Shown one piece after another: positions 27,148 through 36,441 of a stretch of DNA of 64,000 bases. This stretch comes from Acetobacterium wieringae (GTDB taxonomy: Bacteria; Bacillota; Clostridia; Eubacteriales; Eubacteriaceae), in assembly GCF_001766835.1 (NCBI RefSeq), contig NZ_LKEU01000012.1, forward strand, positions 30,752 through 94,751, read 5' to 3'. The notes below the pieces were generated by a model. The model was not told the DNA's origin, searched no databases, and was given only the letters and a program-made list of their open reading frames with translations. How positions within the stretch are numbered: position 1 is the first letter of the stretch; every line of letters starts with the position of its first letter. Both the position numbers and the translations under genes were made by a program.

Positions 27148-27170
27148 TATAAAATCATAAGGAAAAAAGT

Positions 27171-28214
27171 GTGAACAGAAAAAAAGTCATTATTGGATTA
27201 AGCGGTGGCATCGACAGTGCTGCCTCCGCTTATCGGTTACAAAGTGAAGGTTACGAGGTAATTGGCGTAACCTTTAATTTTTTAAATGCCGAAACAACCA
27301 TTAATGCCGCCAGAATGGTGGCGGAAAAAATGGATATTGAACACCATGTATTGGAGGCTCAAAATGAGTTCCAGAAAAAAGTGATTGATCCCTTTGTAGC
27401 GGGCTATCAACGGGGAGAAACTCCTAATCCCTGTCTGTTATGCAATCAGAACATGAAGTTTAAGCTGCTTCGTGATTTTGCTACCATTAATGGCGACGCC
27501 ATGATAGCCACCGGCCATTATGCCGAAGTTCGCCAGCATGAGGGGGCATATCAGCTCTGGGCCAGTGCCAATCCCCATAAAGATCAGTCTTATTTTTTAT
27601 ATCATCTGGAGCAGGAAATCCTGGGGCGTTTATTATTTCCACTGAATGCGGTCACATCCAAAGAAGAAGTACGAAAAGAAATTTTGAGTTTATTGCCAGA
27701 GCTTGCCCAGGGTGCAGAAAGCCAGGGAATTTGTTTTATCCCTAAAAAGGGCCATGGTTTGTTTCTCAAGGAGGCTGTGTTTGGAAATAATCCGACAGCT
27801 CCTGGTAATTTTGTGGATAAAACGGGCAAAATACTGGGGAAGCACCCCGGCATTCATCATTTTACTCCGGGTCAAACCCGGGGATTGGGGATTAACAGCA
27901 GTCATCGGCTGGCAGTAGTAGAGGTGATCCCAGCCACCAATACAGTGGTGTTGGATGAAGAAGTGAATTTGTATCAAAACCGTATTCTGGTGGATGCGCT
28001 GGTTATCCAATCGCCCGAGGGTCTGCCGGAAACAGGCTTCACCTTTAAAACCTGCCGCTGGGGCCACGAGTATGAGGGCCGGATCGAACGACTTTCGGGA
28101 ACTCAGGCCATCGTTCACAGTCAGGTTCCGGTTCGGGCTCCGGCACCCGGTCAGGCTCTGGTTTTTTTTAAGGGTCGGCAGGTTCTCGGTGGTGGCATCA
28201 TAAAACGGTTTTAA
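27171..28214 (+). CDS. mnmA: tRNA-specific 2-thiouridylase
   Basis: A 347-residue enzyme that puts sulfur on U34 of Lys, Glu and Gln tRNAs. It has the PP-loop GLSGGIDSAASAY (about residues 9-21), a catalytic Cys in TPNPCLLCN (about 87-95), and the second catalytic Cys in AESQGICFIPKKG (about 184-196). The C-terminal beta-barrel matches the family. The start is GTG with AAGGAA upstream. It is slightly short but complete. Confidence 0.88.
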   Translation: MNRKKVIIGLSGGIDSAASAYRLQSEGYEVIGVTFNFLNAETTINAARMVAEKMDIEHHVLEAQNEFQKKVIDPFVAGYQRGETPNPCLLCNQNMKFKLLRDFATINGDAMIATGHYAEVRQHEGAYQLWASANPHKDQSYFLYHLEQEILGRLLFPLNAVTSKEEVRKEILSLLPELAQGAESQGICFIPKKGHGLFLKEAVFGNNPTAPGNFVDKTGKILGKHPGIHHFTPGQTRGLGINSSHRLAVVEVIPATNTVVLDEEVNLYQNRILVDALVIQSPEGLPETGFTFKTCRWGHEYEGRIERLSGTQAIVHSQVPVRAPAPGQALVFFKGRQVLGGGIIKRF

Positions 28215-28231
28215 AATAAGGTGCTTTAGGT

Positions 28232-28237
28232 TATAAT
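28232..28237 (+). promoter_or_regulatory. Possible -10 box for glmM
   Basis: TATAAT about 50 bases upstream of glmM, with only a poor -35 (TTTTAA, 17 bases upstream). It would allow glmM expression independent of mnmA. Confidence 0.4.
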
Positions 28238-28287
28238 GAGGCCAGCAAATTTTAAGCAAAAGAAAAAGACTAAGGAGTTTTACATAG

Positions 28288-29625
28288 ATGGGAAAATTAT
28301 TTGGTACTGATGGCGTTCGTGGTGTATATGAAAAAGAATTGACATTGGATCTGGCTTATGGATTGGGTCAGGCCGGAGCCAGCGTTCTGGGAAGAAATGC
28401 GCATCGGCCCAAAATTGTCATTGGCATGGACACCCGGGAATCCGGAAACGCTCTGGAACAGGCTCTGGCCCGGGGAATTGTAGCAGTAGGCGGTGAAGCA
28501 GTATTGGTTGGCGTTCTACCAACCCCTGCTATAGCAGTGATTACCCGAGAAATCCAAGCTGATGCTGGGGTAGTAATTTCGGCTTCCCACAACCCCTTTC
28601 AATTTAACGGGATCAAATTTTTTGATGGTCTGGGATTCAAACTGCCAGATGCAGTGGAAGACGAAATTGAAACCATCGTTCTGGAAAAACAGGCAGTTGA
28701 ATTAAAAGAGGGTGGCAGGATCAGTCAACTGGAAAAACCGGAAGACCTCTATCTAAACCACATTAAACAGGCAGTAAAAAGTGATTTTTCTGGACTCAAG
28801 GTAGTGATGGACTGTGCCAATGGGGCCGCCTATGCCATCGCTCCGGCGTTTTTTCGTAGCCTTGGTGCCGATGTGGTTGTGATCGGGGATCAGCCTGATG
28901 GCAAGAATATTAATGCCGGTTGCGGATCGACCCATTTACAGCCCTTGCAGCACCGGGTAGTGGATGAAAAAGCCGATATTGGTATTGCTTTTGATGGCGA
29001 TGCGGATCGCTGTCTGGCAGTTGATAATGTGGGTGCGATCATCGATGGTGACAAAATTATGAATCTGATCGGATCTTCGATGAAGGCCGCCAATACTTTG
29101 AAGAAAGACACGGTTGTGGTCACTGTGATGAGCAATATCGGCCTGGATCTGGCCTTAAATGCCGCTGGGTGTAAAACCGTCAAGACGGATGTCGGCGATC
29201 GGTATGTTCTTGAAGCGATGGTTGCTGGCGATTATAATCTGGGCGGCGAACAGTCCGGACACCTGATTCTGCTGGATCATAATACCACTGGAGATGGGAT
29301 GCTTACGGCCATGATCTTATTGGAATTGTTAAAACAGGATGGCCGGGATGCCAAAGCCCTGAATAATTTAATGACGGTTTATCCTCAGATCCTGGTTAAT
29401 GCCAGAGTCGAAAATAAAAAGAAACTGGATTATCTGAATGATGCGGAGATTCAAAGACGGATTCAGGAAGTGGAAGCTCATTTTCACGGGCAGGGACGGG
29501 TGCTGATTCGGCCATCAGGAACCGAACCCCTGGTACGGGTGATGATTGAGGGGCAGGATCAAAATGAATTAACCACCATCGCCAGTGAGCTGGCTGTATT
29601 AATTGAACAACGCTTAGGCTGCTGA
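28288..29625 (+). CDS. glmM: Phosphoglucosamine mutase
   Basis: A 445-residue enzyme that converts glucosamine-6-phosphate to glucosamine-1-phosphate for peptidoglycan precursors. It has the N-terminal FGTDGVRG, the phosphoserine loop ISASHNPFQFNGIKFF (about residues 97-112), the metal loop DGDADR (about 236-241) and the C-terminal RPSGTEPLVRVM. AAGGAG precedes the ATG. It is followed by glmS, the preceding step in the pathway. Confidence 0.95.
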   Translation: MGKLFGTDGVRGVYEKELTLDLAYGLGQAGASVLGRNAHRPKIVIGMDTRESGNALEQALARGIVAVGGEAVLVGVLPTPAIAVITREIQADAGVVISASHNPFQFNGIKFFDGLGFKLPDAVEDEIETIVLEKQAVELKEGGRISQLEKPEDLYLNHIKQAVKSDFSGLKVVMDCANGAAYAIAPAFFRSLGADVVVIGDQPDGKNINAGCGSTHLQPLQHRVVDEKADIGIAFDGDADRCLAVDNVGAIIDGDKIMNLIGSSMKAANTLKKDTVVVTVMSNIGLDLALNAAGCKTVKTDVGDRYVLEAMVAGDYNLGGEQSGHLILLDHNTTGDGMLTAMILLELLKQDGRDAKALNNLMTVYPQILVNARVENKKKLDYLNDAEIQRRIQEVEAHFHGQGRVLIRPSGTEPLVRVMIEGQDQNELTTIASELAVLIEQRLGC

Positions 29626-29690
29626 AATTTGGTAAGAAAATATAATTAAACCGAATGATAATGTCAAAAATTGAAAATTAAAAATAATTT

Positions 29691-29720
29691 AAGAAATGAG
29701 GGCTTTGTCCCTCATTTCTT
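29691..29720 (+). terminator. Terminator of glmM
   Basis: AAGAAATGAGGG-CTTTGT-CCCTCATTTCTT, a 12-pair stem, with a short T-rich tail. Confidence 0.7.
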
Positions 29721-29748
29721 TGTGTTGAAAGGACTTTTATGGTAGAAT
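29720..29748 (+). promoter_or_regulatory. Promoter of glmS
   Basis: TTGTGT, 17 bases, TAGAAT, upstream of the ribozyme leader. The predicted transcript would begin about 50 bases before the ribozyme cleavage site. Confidence 0.5.
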
Positions 29749-29799
29749 AACTCAGTATGTTTTTGGGTATAAAACTAATGGACCGTAACCAAAGACAGC

Positions 29800-29935
29800 C
29801 AAGAAGCGCCAGAACTCAAGTGATGGTCCACACAGAAATTGAGTTGACGAGGTCAGGGAGTATCGAAAATTCGGCGGATGCCCTGGAGAATTGTCATTTA
29901 AAACCAAAGAGTGATCTTTGGGACAGAGATGGCAT
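29800..29935 (+). ncRNA. glmS ribozyme (glucosamine-6-phosphate-activated)
   Basis: The leader of glmS holds the conserved ribozyme core in order: AGCGCCAGAACT at the 5' end, GTTGACGAGG, TATCGAAAATTCGGCGGAT, and GCCCTGG, followed by an AAAG-rich P4-type hairpin (CCAAAGA...TCTTTGG). The expected self-cleavage point is before G29806 (the G of GCGCC). High glucosamine-6-phosphate would trigger cleavage and lower GlmS. A 66-codon open frame across this leader is not a gene. Confidence 0.93.
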
Positions 29936-29958
29936 AAAAAAGAAATATAGGTGAAAAA

Positions 29959-31782
29959 ATGTGTGGAATTGTAGGTTATATCGGCGATAAACAGGCACAA
30001 GAAGTGCTAATTAATGGTCTTTCCCGGTTGGAGTACCGGGGCTATGACTCGGCCGGAATTGCGACCCTGGAAAATGAAATGATCCGGGTGGAAAAGAAAA
30101 AAGGGCGGCTTAAAAACCTGGAAGATGTACTGGATAAAACACCGCTTTCCGGCCAGGTCGGTATCGGTCATACCCGTTGGGCAACCCATGGGGTTCCTTC
30201 CGATGCCAATGCCCATCCCCATTGTAGTGTCAATAAAGAAATCTCGGTGGTTCACAATGGTATCATCGAAAATTATATGACGTTGAAAGATGAGCTGCAG
30301 GCGCAAGGCCATGTCTTTATTTCGGATACTGATACCGAAGTGATTGCCCATCTGCTGAATGAACTTTATACCGGTGATCTGGTCGAAACGATTCAGATTG
30401 CCTTACAGCGGATGAGCGGCTCTTATGCCCTGGCGGTTCTGTGTGCCAACGAGCCGGATAAGATTGTGGCTGTCCGTAAAGATAGTCCCTTGATTGTCGG
30501 ACTGGGTGATGGTGAAAACTTTATCGCTTCGGATATTCCGGCGATTCTTAACTATACCCGGGAAGTCTATCTGCTGGATAACGGTGAAATGGCGGTGCTG
30601 ACAGCAGATCATATTCAGGTTATGAACAGCACTGGTAACACCGTTGATAAAGAAGTTTTTGTTGTTGATTGGGATCCCGGCGATGCTGAAAAAGGCGGCT
30701 ACGATCACTTCATGATGAAAGAAATGGTGGAGCAACCCAAGGCGATGATGGAAGCTTTAATGAGCCGTTGCTGTGAAAATGGTGCATCCTTTGCCGGGCT
30801 CAAGCTTAATGCGGAGATGATGAAAAAGATCAATCGGATTCAGATTGTTGCTTGTGGCACCGCTTATCATGCCGGGATGGTGGGTAAGTACTATTTTGAA
30901 AAATTCGCCCGGATCAGCGTCGAAACCGAAGCAGCTTCGGAGTATCGCTATAAAAATCCGATTGTCGATGAAAATACCCTGTTGATTGTGATCAGTCAAT
31001 CCGGCGAAACCGCCGATACCCTGGCGGCGATCCGCCTGGCTAAAGAACGGGGAGCCTGGGTTTTGGCGGTGACCAATGTGGTCGGCAGTTCCATTGCCCG
31101 GGAAGCCGATGACGTCATTTATACCAATGCCGGACCAGAAATCGCCGTGGCATCGACCAAGGCGTATGTCACCCAGGTTGGTTGTATGATGCTGCTGGCT
31201 TCATTTTTAGGAAATCTCAATGGCAAAATGAACAAAGTAGATGCTGCTCGGATTTGTCATGGGCTGATGATGACCCCGGGACTGATCGATAAAGCATTGG
31301 AAACCCAGGACGTGATTAAAGCATTTGCCGATAAAAATTATCAGATCAGTGATCTTTTTTATATGGGGCGAGGGGTGGATCTTTATACCAGCATGGAAGG
31401 TTCACTAAAACTTAAGGAGATCTCCTATATTCATTCTGAAGCCTATGCCGCCGGGGAACTGAAGCACGGACCGATTGCCCTGATTGAGGAGGGTACCATC
31501 GTGGTAGCCGTCTGTACCCAGGAAAATGTGTTCGAAAAAATGCTCAGCAATATTAAAGAAGTAAAGGCCCGAGGCGCCCACGTATTGGCGATTGTTCAGG
31601 CCGGTCACGAAGATATTGCTTCGGAGGTGGATGAGGTCTGGGTGATTCCGGAGATGGACGATGATATCACCGCCATTCCCACCATTGTGTATCTGCAGCT
31701 GTTGGCTTATTATCTGGCGGTTGCCCGAGGCTGCGATGTCGATAAGCCGAAAAATCTGGCTAAGAGTGTGACGGTGGAGTAA
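29959..31782 (+). CDS. glmS: Glutamine:fructose-6-phosphate aminotransferase
   Basis: A 607-residue enzyme that makes glucosamine-6-phosphate from fructose-6-phosphate and glutamine. The N-terminal glutaminase starts at Cys2 (MCGIVGYIG) and has HTRWATHG. The two SIS isomerase domains follow (about residues 280-605), with SQSGETADT and the C-terminal KPKNLAKSVTVE. The RBS is AGGTG. Expression is controlled by the ribozyme in the leader. The length is usual. Confidence 0.97.
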   Translation: MCGIVGYIGDKQAQEVLINGLSRLEYRGYDSAGIATLENEMIRVEKKKGRLKNLEDVLDKTPLSGQVGIGHTRWATHGVPSDANAHPHCSVNKEISVVHNGIIENYMTLKDELQAQGHVFISDTDTEVIAHLLNELYTGDLVETIQIALQRMSGSYALAVLCANEPDKIVAVRKDSPLIVGLGDGENFIASDIPAILNYTREVYLLDNGEMAVLTADHIQVMNSTGNTVDKEVFVVDWDPGDAEKGGYDHFMMKEMVEQPKAMMEALMSRCCENGASFAGLKLNAEMMKKINRIQIVACGTAYHAGMVGKYYFEKFARISVETEAASEYRYKNPIVDENTLLIVISQSGETADTLAAIRLAKERGAWVLAVTNVVGSSIAREADDVIYTNAGPEIAVASTKAYVTQVGCMMLLASFLGNLNGKMNKVDAARICHGLMMTPGLIDKALETQDVIKAFADKNYQISDLFYMGRGVDLYTSMEGSLKLKEISYIHSEAYAAGELKHGPIALIEEGTIVVAVCTQENVFEKMLSNIKEVKARGAHVLAIVQAGHEDIASEVDEVWVIPEMDDDITAIPTIVYLQLLAYYLAVARGCDVDKPKNLAKSVTVE

Positions 31783-31835
31783 AAACAAATTTAAAAATAA
31801 TTAAGGAAGGTATTTAATACTGTATGCTACGCACA

Positions 31836-31888
31836 AGGGAGCTTTTGCACTATAGCTTATTCGCTATTTTGCAAAAGCCCCTTTTTTC
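31836..31888 (+). terminator. Terminator of glmS
   Basis: AAGGGAGCTTTTGCA pairs with TGCAAAAGCCCCTT, with an inner TAGC/GCTA pairing in the loop, followed by a T-run. Confidence 0.8.
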
Positions 31889-32016
31889 TTGAGAATCCCC
31901 GATTTTTCCCGCAACAATATTATTGCCAAATAGGTAACATCATTACATCGACTTTTTTGAATTCCTGTGCTATTGTAGGAGATAGTGCAATGTGATTATC
32001 GAAAAGGAGTAAACAG

Positions 32017-33158
32017 ATGAATCTATTGGTTTATACCTTGCAGGCAAATATATATGCGTTGATCATTTTGAGTATTATTTTTGTGAATTTTAGAAAACGG
32101 GCTGATCTGACAAATGCCAGCAACCGGTTTTTTTTGATCATGTTAAAAGTAGTCATGGCAATTCTGATTCTGGACAGCATCGGAATTAGTCTATATGGTC
32201 TGGCGGGGCAACCGATTCATTTTTTACTGATACTATTGACACTGATTTATTATCTTTTAAATCCGCTTCCCAGTTTATTCTGGATGGCTTATGTTCATTA
32301 CACAATCCACCGCAGCGAAAAGCGGTTAAAAAAACTCGTTGCTGTGGCTCTGCTACCTGTTTATCTCAATAGTATTTTATCAATCGCCAGCATTTTTACC
32401 GGATGGCTGTTTTATTTTGGTGCCGATAATGTCTATCAGCGGGGACCGCTGTTTGTAATGGTGCCAATCTGCTGTTATTTTTATATTTTTTTATCATTTG
32501 TGATGATCTTATGGAATCGCAACCGCATCCGCCAGCGGGATCTTCTGCCGTTGCTCTTTTTTGCGCTACCGCCGTTTCTGGCGGGGGTTATTCAGGCATT
32601 GATATATGGTCTGGCAATTACCTGGCCGGCGCTGACTATTTCGCTGTTGACCATTTATATTTTTATTCAGTCCCGGACTATGAATACGGATCATCTAACA
32701 GGGCTTTATAACCGACGGGAGTTCGATTACTATCTGGAAGATTGGATGAACTGGCATTCGAAGAAGAAACAACTAGCTGGATTTATGTTGGATCTGGATC
32801 GTTTTAAAGAAATAAATGACAACTTTGGTCATAATGCCGGGGATCGTGCTTTGATCAACATGAGCGAAATTTTGAGGAAGAGTTTTCGAAACACTGATTT
32901 TATCGCCCGAATCGGAGGTGATGAATTTGTAGTGGTGCTGGAAGTGGATGATCAAAAGGATTCGATGGGCTTTTGGAGCGGCTGAAGGAAAATATGGATA
33001 ACTTTAATAAGCAGACGCAAGAACGCTATAAATTGAGTGTCAGCAGTGGTAGTGGGATGTTTTTTCCTGAAAGAGAACAGAATCTTAGTGAGTTTTTTGG
33101 AGAATTAGATCGTCTGATGTATGTTGAAAAGGCGATGAAGAAGAACATTAGCGTTTAA
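32017..33158 (+). pseudogene. Membrane-bound GGDEF diguanylate cyclase, frameshifted
   Basis: The first frame (32017-32985) encodes about six or seven membrane segments (residues 1-220) and a GGDEF domain start (TDHLTGLYNRREFD, LDLDRFKEINDNFGHNAGDRAL, RIGGDEFVVVL), then stops. The rest of the domain continues in another frame to 33158 (LERLKENMDNF... LSVSSGSGMFF... ELDRLMYVEKAMKKN). One missing base near 32966 (GATTCGAT, probably GATTTCGAT) restores a single frame. The active GGDEF residues are intact, so the protein would make cyclic di-GMP if the shift is a sequencing error. If real, the C-terminal helix of the catalytic domain is lost. Confidence 0.8.
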
Positions 33159-33300
33159 GTAATACACTTGCAGAATTGAAATGATCATATAGTGGTAGAG
33201 AAACCAAAATACGGGTATGTATTTTTTTCACGAGTCGCTAAGGAGGCTATAATGGAAGAATTGAGGCGACTGTCGGAGTTCAACAAACATACTCTTTTTC

Positions 33301-33343
33301 AAAAAACCATAAACACCAATAATTCAGGTGTTTATGGTTTTTT
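33301..33343. terminator. Bidirectional terminator
   Basis: AAAAAACCATAAACACC pairs perfectly with GGTGTTTATGGTTTTTT, giving A/T tails on both sides. It lies between the convergent GGDEF and His-rich genes and overlaps the 3' end of the latter's region. Confidence 0.88.
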
Positions 33344-33344
33344 A

Positions 33345-33917
33345 TTAATACAGTTTATTTAGTATCGTTAATACCTGATTGGCAAGATCGGCTTCATCGA
33401 CAGCAAAGACAATCACGGCAAGATTCAGTATTACCTTCGGATGATAAACTTCGTTAACTTGAACCCCATCACCAGTGGTGGAAAGAATGGCGCTTTTTCC
33501 TTTTTCGGTGAGATGGGTTTTGATGTGGCCAACCAGTCCGTTCTGGCTTTCAACCCAGTCCGCCAGGCCGTTTAAACCAACAGCGATGGCTTCTTTTATT
33601 GGCAGATACTCACCGCTGATTTCACGCTCTGCGGAAATAATTATGGCATTTTCGTGGTGGGTAATTGAAAGATCACCAAGGTTAGTTTTAGGGCGCAGAT
33701 GTTCATGGATTTCATGCTTGTCATGATCGTGTCCACAGATATAGGACTCTTCCTGATGGGAATGATGGTTTTGGTGTTCATGGTGATCATGGCCGCAGGA
33801 GCAGGGCTCGTCCGGGTGAGCATATTGTCTTTTGCTGTGATCATGATCTTGGTCACAGGAACAGCGTATCTCGTCTTGTTCGAGGTGGGGATGTTGGTGC
33901 TGATGTTCGTTTTTCAT
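33345..33917 (-). CDS. His-rich metal-binding protein
   Basis: A 190-residue protein. Residues 1-77 are extremely rich in His, Asp, Glu and Cys, with three CxCxxDHDH-like blocks, which suggests storage or delivery of Zn, Ni or Co. Residues about 80-190 form a mixed domain (ITHHENAIIISAEREISGEYLPIKEAI... PKVILNLAVIVFAVDEADL) that I do not recognise. There is no signal peptide, so it is cytoplasmic. It lies 80 bases downstream of the CobW-like GTPase on the same strand and near a corrinoid methyltransferase operon, which favours cobalt or zinc supply to that system. Metal identity is not visible. Confidence 0.75.
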   Translation of the reverse strand: MKNEHQHQHPHLEQDEIRCSCDQDHDHSKRQYAHPDEPCSCGHDHHEHQNHHSHQEESYICGHDHDKHEIHEHLRPKTNLGDLSITHHENAIIISAEREISGEYLPIKEAIAVGLNGLADWVESQNGLVGHIKTHLTEKGKSAILSTTGDGVQVNEVYHPKVILNLAVIVFAVDEADLANQVLTILNKLY

Positions 33918-33996
33918 TTTTTTCCTTTCAACTCAATACAATGTTGAGCCATATAATTCAACAAATAGCGTTGGTTACTTTTAAAATAATCGGCTG

Positions 33997-34614
33997 TTAT
34001 AATGCGATTAACCGCTGATCAAGTAGTCTTTCCCAGAAATCATCAGGGATCTTGATGATGGCGGAGATGGGATAGCAGGGGAGCTTTTTATTATAAGTTT
34101 GAATGCTTTCGATGACGCTCTGAACCTTTTGTTCATCCACCGTATCGACTTTATTAATCAAAACACTGCTGGCGTTTTCCAGCTGACCGGAAACAAAGGG
34201 TTCCATGGCAGCGATTAAACGGAACCATCGCTTAGCATCTATGATGGTGATAATCTCAGTTTCCACGAGAAAGGCATCTTCAATCGTTTGTTTGATCTTA
34301 TCGGGATAGGCCAGTCCGGTGGCTTCGATAACCAGCCATTGGGGATCAAATTCTTTTTTCAGGTACGAAACTGTATCCTCCAACTGGACCGACGACGTAC
34401 AGCAGGCACAGCCCGCAAAAAGATTTTTAACAGTCAGCCCCTGATTTTCAAGCAGCAGGTTGTCTACCCCGGAGCCGCCAATTTCATTTTCGACAATCAC
34501 CACCGGAGTGGTATTCTCATTATTTAAAGATCTGGCAACCAAAAACTCAGCCAGCTGCAGTAATACACTGGTTTTGCCGGAGCCCAGAAATCCTCCTAAT
34601 ACAATAACTTTCAC
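33997..34614 (-). CDS. Short CobW/COG0523-type metallochaperone GTPase
   Basis: A 205-residue G3E GTPase of the CobW/COG0523 type. The P-loop is GGFLGSGKT (about residues 7-15), the metal motif Cys-x-Cys-Cys is in FAGCACCTS (about 68-76), and the guanine motif is NKVD (about 154-157). The usual C-terminal CobW_C domain (about 100 residues) is absent. Members load Zn, Co or Fe into partner proteins. The His-rich protein next to it could supply the missing metal-binding region. It lies 18 bases after the PucR-family gene and is probably co-transcribed with it. Confidence 0.82.
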   Translation of the reverse strand: MKVIVLGGFLGSGKTSVLLQLAEFLVARSLNNENTTPVVIVENEIGGSGVDNLLLENQGLTVKNLFAGCACCTSSVQLEDTVSYLKKEFDPQWLVIEATGLAYPDKIKQTIEDAFLVETEIITIIDAKRWFRLIAAMEPFVSGQLENASSVLINKVDTVDEQKVQSVIESIQTYNKKLPCYPISAIIKIPDDFWERLLDQRLIAL

Positions 34615-34632
34615 TATTTCACCACTTTCATG

Positions 34633-36182
34633 TTAATTTCGCTCGATAATTAGCATCGACAAACCCAGATAAAGCAGTTCGTTATTGGAATTAAAATCGA
34701 TGTTAAACAGTTTTTCTATTCTTTCCAGACGGTTGAGAAAGGAACTGCGATGAATATACAGCCGTTTGGCTGCCGCTGCAGCGTTGAGTCGACAGTCAAA
34801 AAAGGTCAATAACGTTTTATAATACTCGGTATGTTTCTCGGCATCATATTGCCGGAGCGTTAAAAGTTTTTCACTGCAGACTTGATGCATGGCAAAAATA
34901 CCAGGACTATTTTTGAGTAGATAATGAAAGGCATAATCATCAAACCGATACGTCCAGAACATCGGCTGGTCGCAGGTGCCGAAATCCAGGGCAATTTCAG
35001 TTTGGTGATAGGCCGCCCGCAAATCACCCATGTCCCCAAAAACCCGGCTTAATCCAGCCACCAACAGGCTGTCTCGAAGAAAATAGGGTAATTGTCGATA
35101 AAAATTTTTATCATTGACCGAATTAAACTGATCCAGATTAATCAGCATCAGCAGTCGTTCCCTGTAATTCAGACAGACACAGCCCTGCCACTGGTTTTCA
35201 ATTTCGGAACTGAGGTAATCAGTATAAACATTTTTGGCATACCGGGTATTGGATCGAAATTGCACGAGCTGCAGATTGTCCGTTGTTTCCAGTTGTTTTC
35301 AAAGGCGACTTTCTGCCATTGTTCGTCGGAACTCTGTTCATTTTGTAGCATGTTCAGCAGTGGCTCCCGCAGGCTGTTTAGCGCTACTTCTTTTAAATTG
35401 AAGGACTGATATTTTTGGTACAGTTTATCAGCGGTGGTAAATAAATGGGCCAAAATAGTCCGGACATAGGTTTTTGCAATTTCTTCGCTGCCGTTTGACA
35501 GCTGGATGATAAACCGTCCTACATAGCCATTATGATCAAAAACATTTTTGCAGATCATTTCGTCTGTACCGGATGGCGATACCATGGCGTAGTCAAAGAT
35601 ATCAGGCAAATCATACAAGGACTGGAAACTGGAATCAGTGATAAAATCGTTCACCACTTCTGGGAGTGAATTTTTATTTTCATCCATAAAAGCAGCGCTG
35701 GTTAATTCCTCAATGGATTTGGAATAGGCCGTATAATGAAACTTTTTATCAATCAAAAGAATCGGTTCGGTCAGAATCGACTGGCAGCTGTCAATCAGAT
35801 CCTGAAAACTGCCATTTTCATAGTAGATCTGGTTTAACCGTTCATCCCATTGATCGAATCGATTGTAGATATCTTGGAGGTAATTGAATAATGATAATGC
35901 GGAAAGGTTTGATTTTATCACCATTACGGTTCCATCAATCATCTTCAGTGACCGGTTTGGTTTTTCGGTACATAAAAAGAGCGACTCAGCGCCATGGTTC
36001 CGGCTTTCAATCAGGGATTTGAGACCGTCGGCATCAATGATAACCACGGTTCCAGCAATGTCCAGGTCTGTTTCATAGAACACGGGGCGCATAAAGCCAA
36101 TGTCCGGATCACTTTTTTTCTCAAAGCTAACGGCAAACTTTTTAATCAGCCAATAGTAGATTACATCCCGAGAAAGTCTCAT
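34633..36182 (-). pseudogene. PucR-family transcription regulator, frameshifted
   Basis: Two overlapping frames together form a regulator of about 515 residues. The upstream part (from ATG 36182, MRLSRDVIYYWL) has the N-terminal and central sensor regions. The downstream part (ending at 34633) has the C-terminal helix-turn-helix LNAAAAAKRLYIHRSSFLNRLERIEKLF. The shift lies near 35287: TGG AAA CAACGG should read TGG AAAA CAACGG, which gives continuous WKTTDNLQLVQF sequence. So one A is missing from a short A-run. The gene is divergent from the corrinoid methyltransferase operon and would be its regulator. It may be a true inactivation or a read error. Confidence 0.82.
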
Positions 36183-36289
36183 AGGTACCTCTAATTTTAA
36201 ATAAATTTTCAGAAATTTCACGATGCAGCTTCATTCTATGTCATGCATGGTCATTTTGCAAGGGGTCATTACTATTTTACCACGATATC

Positions 36290-36302
36290 CTACACTGTGT
36301 AG
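36290..36302. promoter_or_regulatory. Palindrome in the PucR/methyltransferase intergenic region
   Basis: CTACAC-T-GTGTAG is a perfect palindrome about 140 bases upstream of the methyltransferase start. It contains TACA-N3-TGTA, the pattern also found at the other two PucR loci of this window. Confidence 0.5.
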
Positions 36303-36441
36303 AGTATGAGCTTTGTATTATCCTCTACTATGCCGGATGTACTTTTCGTAATAATGTCGTTATAATTAAACCATGTAAACGGTTTTAATTAAAAATAACC
36401 ATTGAATTGGTAAAAATCCATTAAATTCAGGAGGAAATATC

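Noticed and set aside
29757..29954. 66-codon open frame upstream of glmS
   Set aside because: It covers the glmS ribozyme core and has no ribosome site or recognisable protein pattern.
33252..33362. 36-codon frame behind a perfect AAGGAGG site
   Set aside because: It runs through the perfect bidirectional terminator at 33301-33343 and encodes nothing recognisable; perhaps a remnant of an older gene start.
36222..36441. Possible cobalamin riboswitch before the corrinoid methyltransferase operon
   Set aside because: I find no B12-box-like sequence and the space is short; the palindrome suggests protein control instead.
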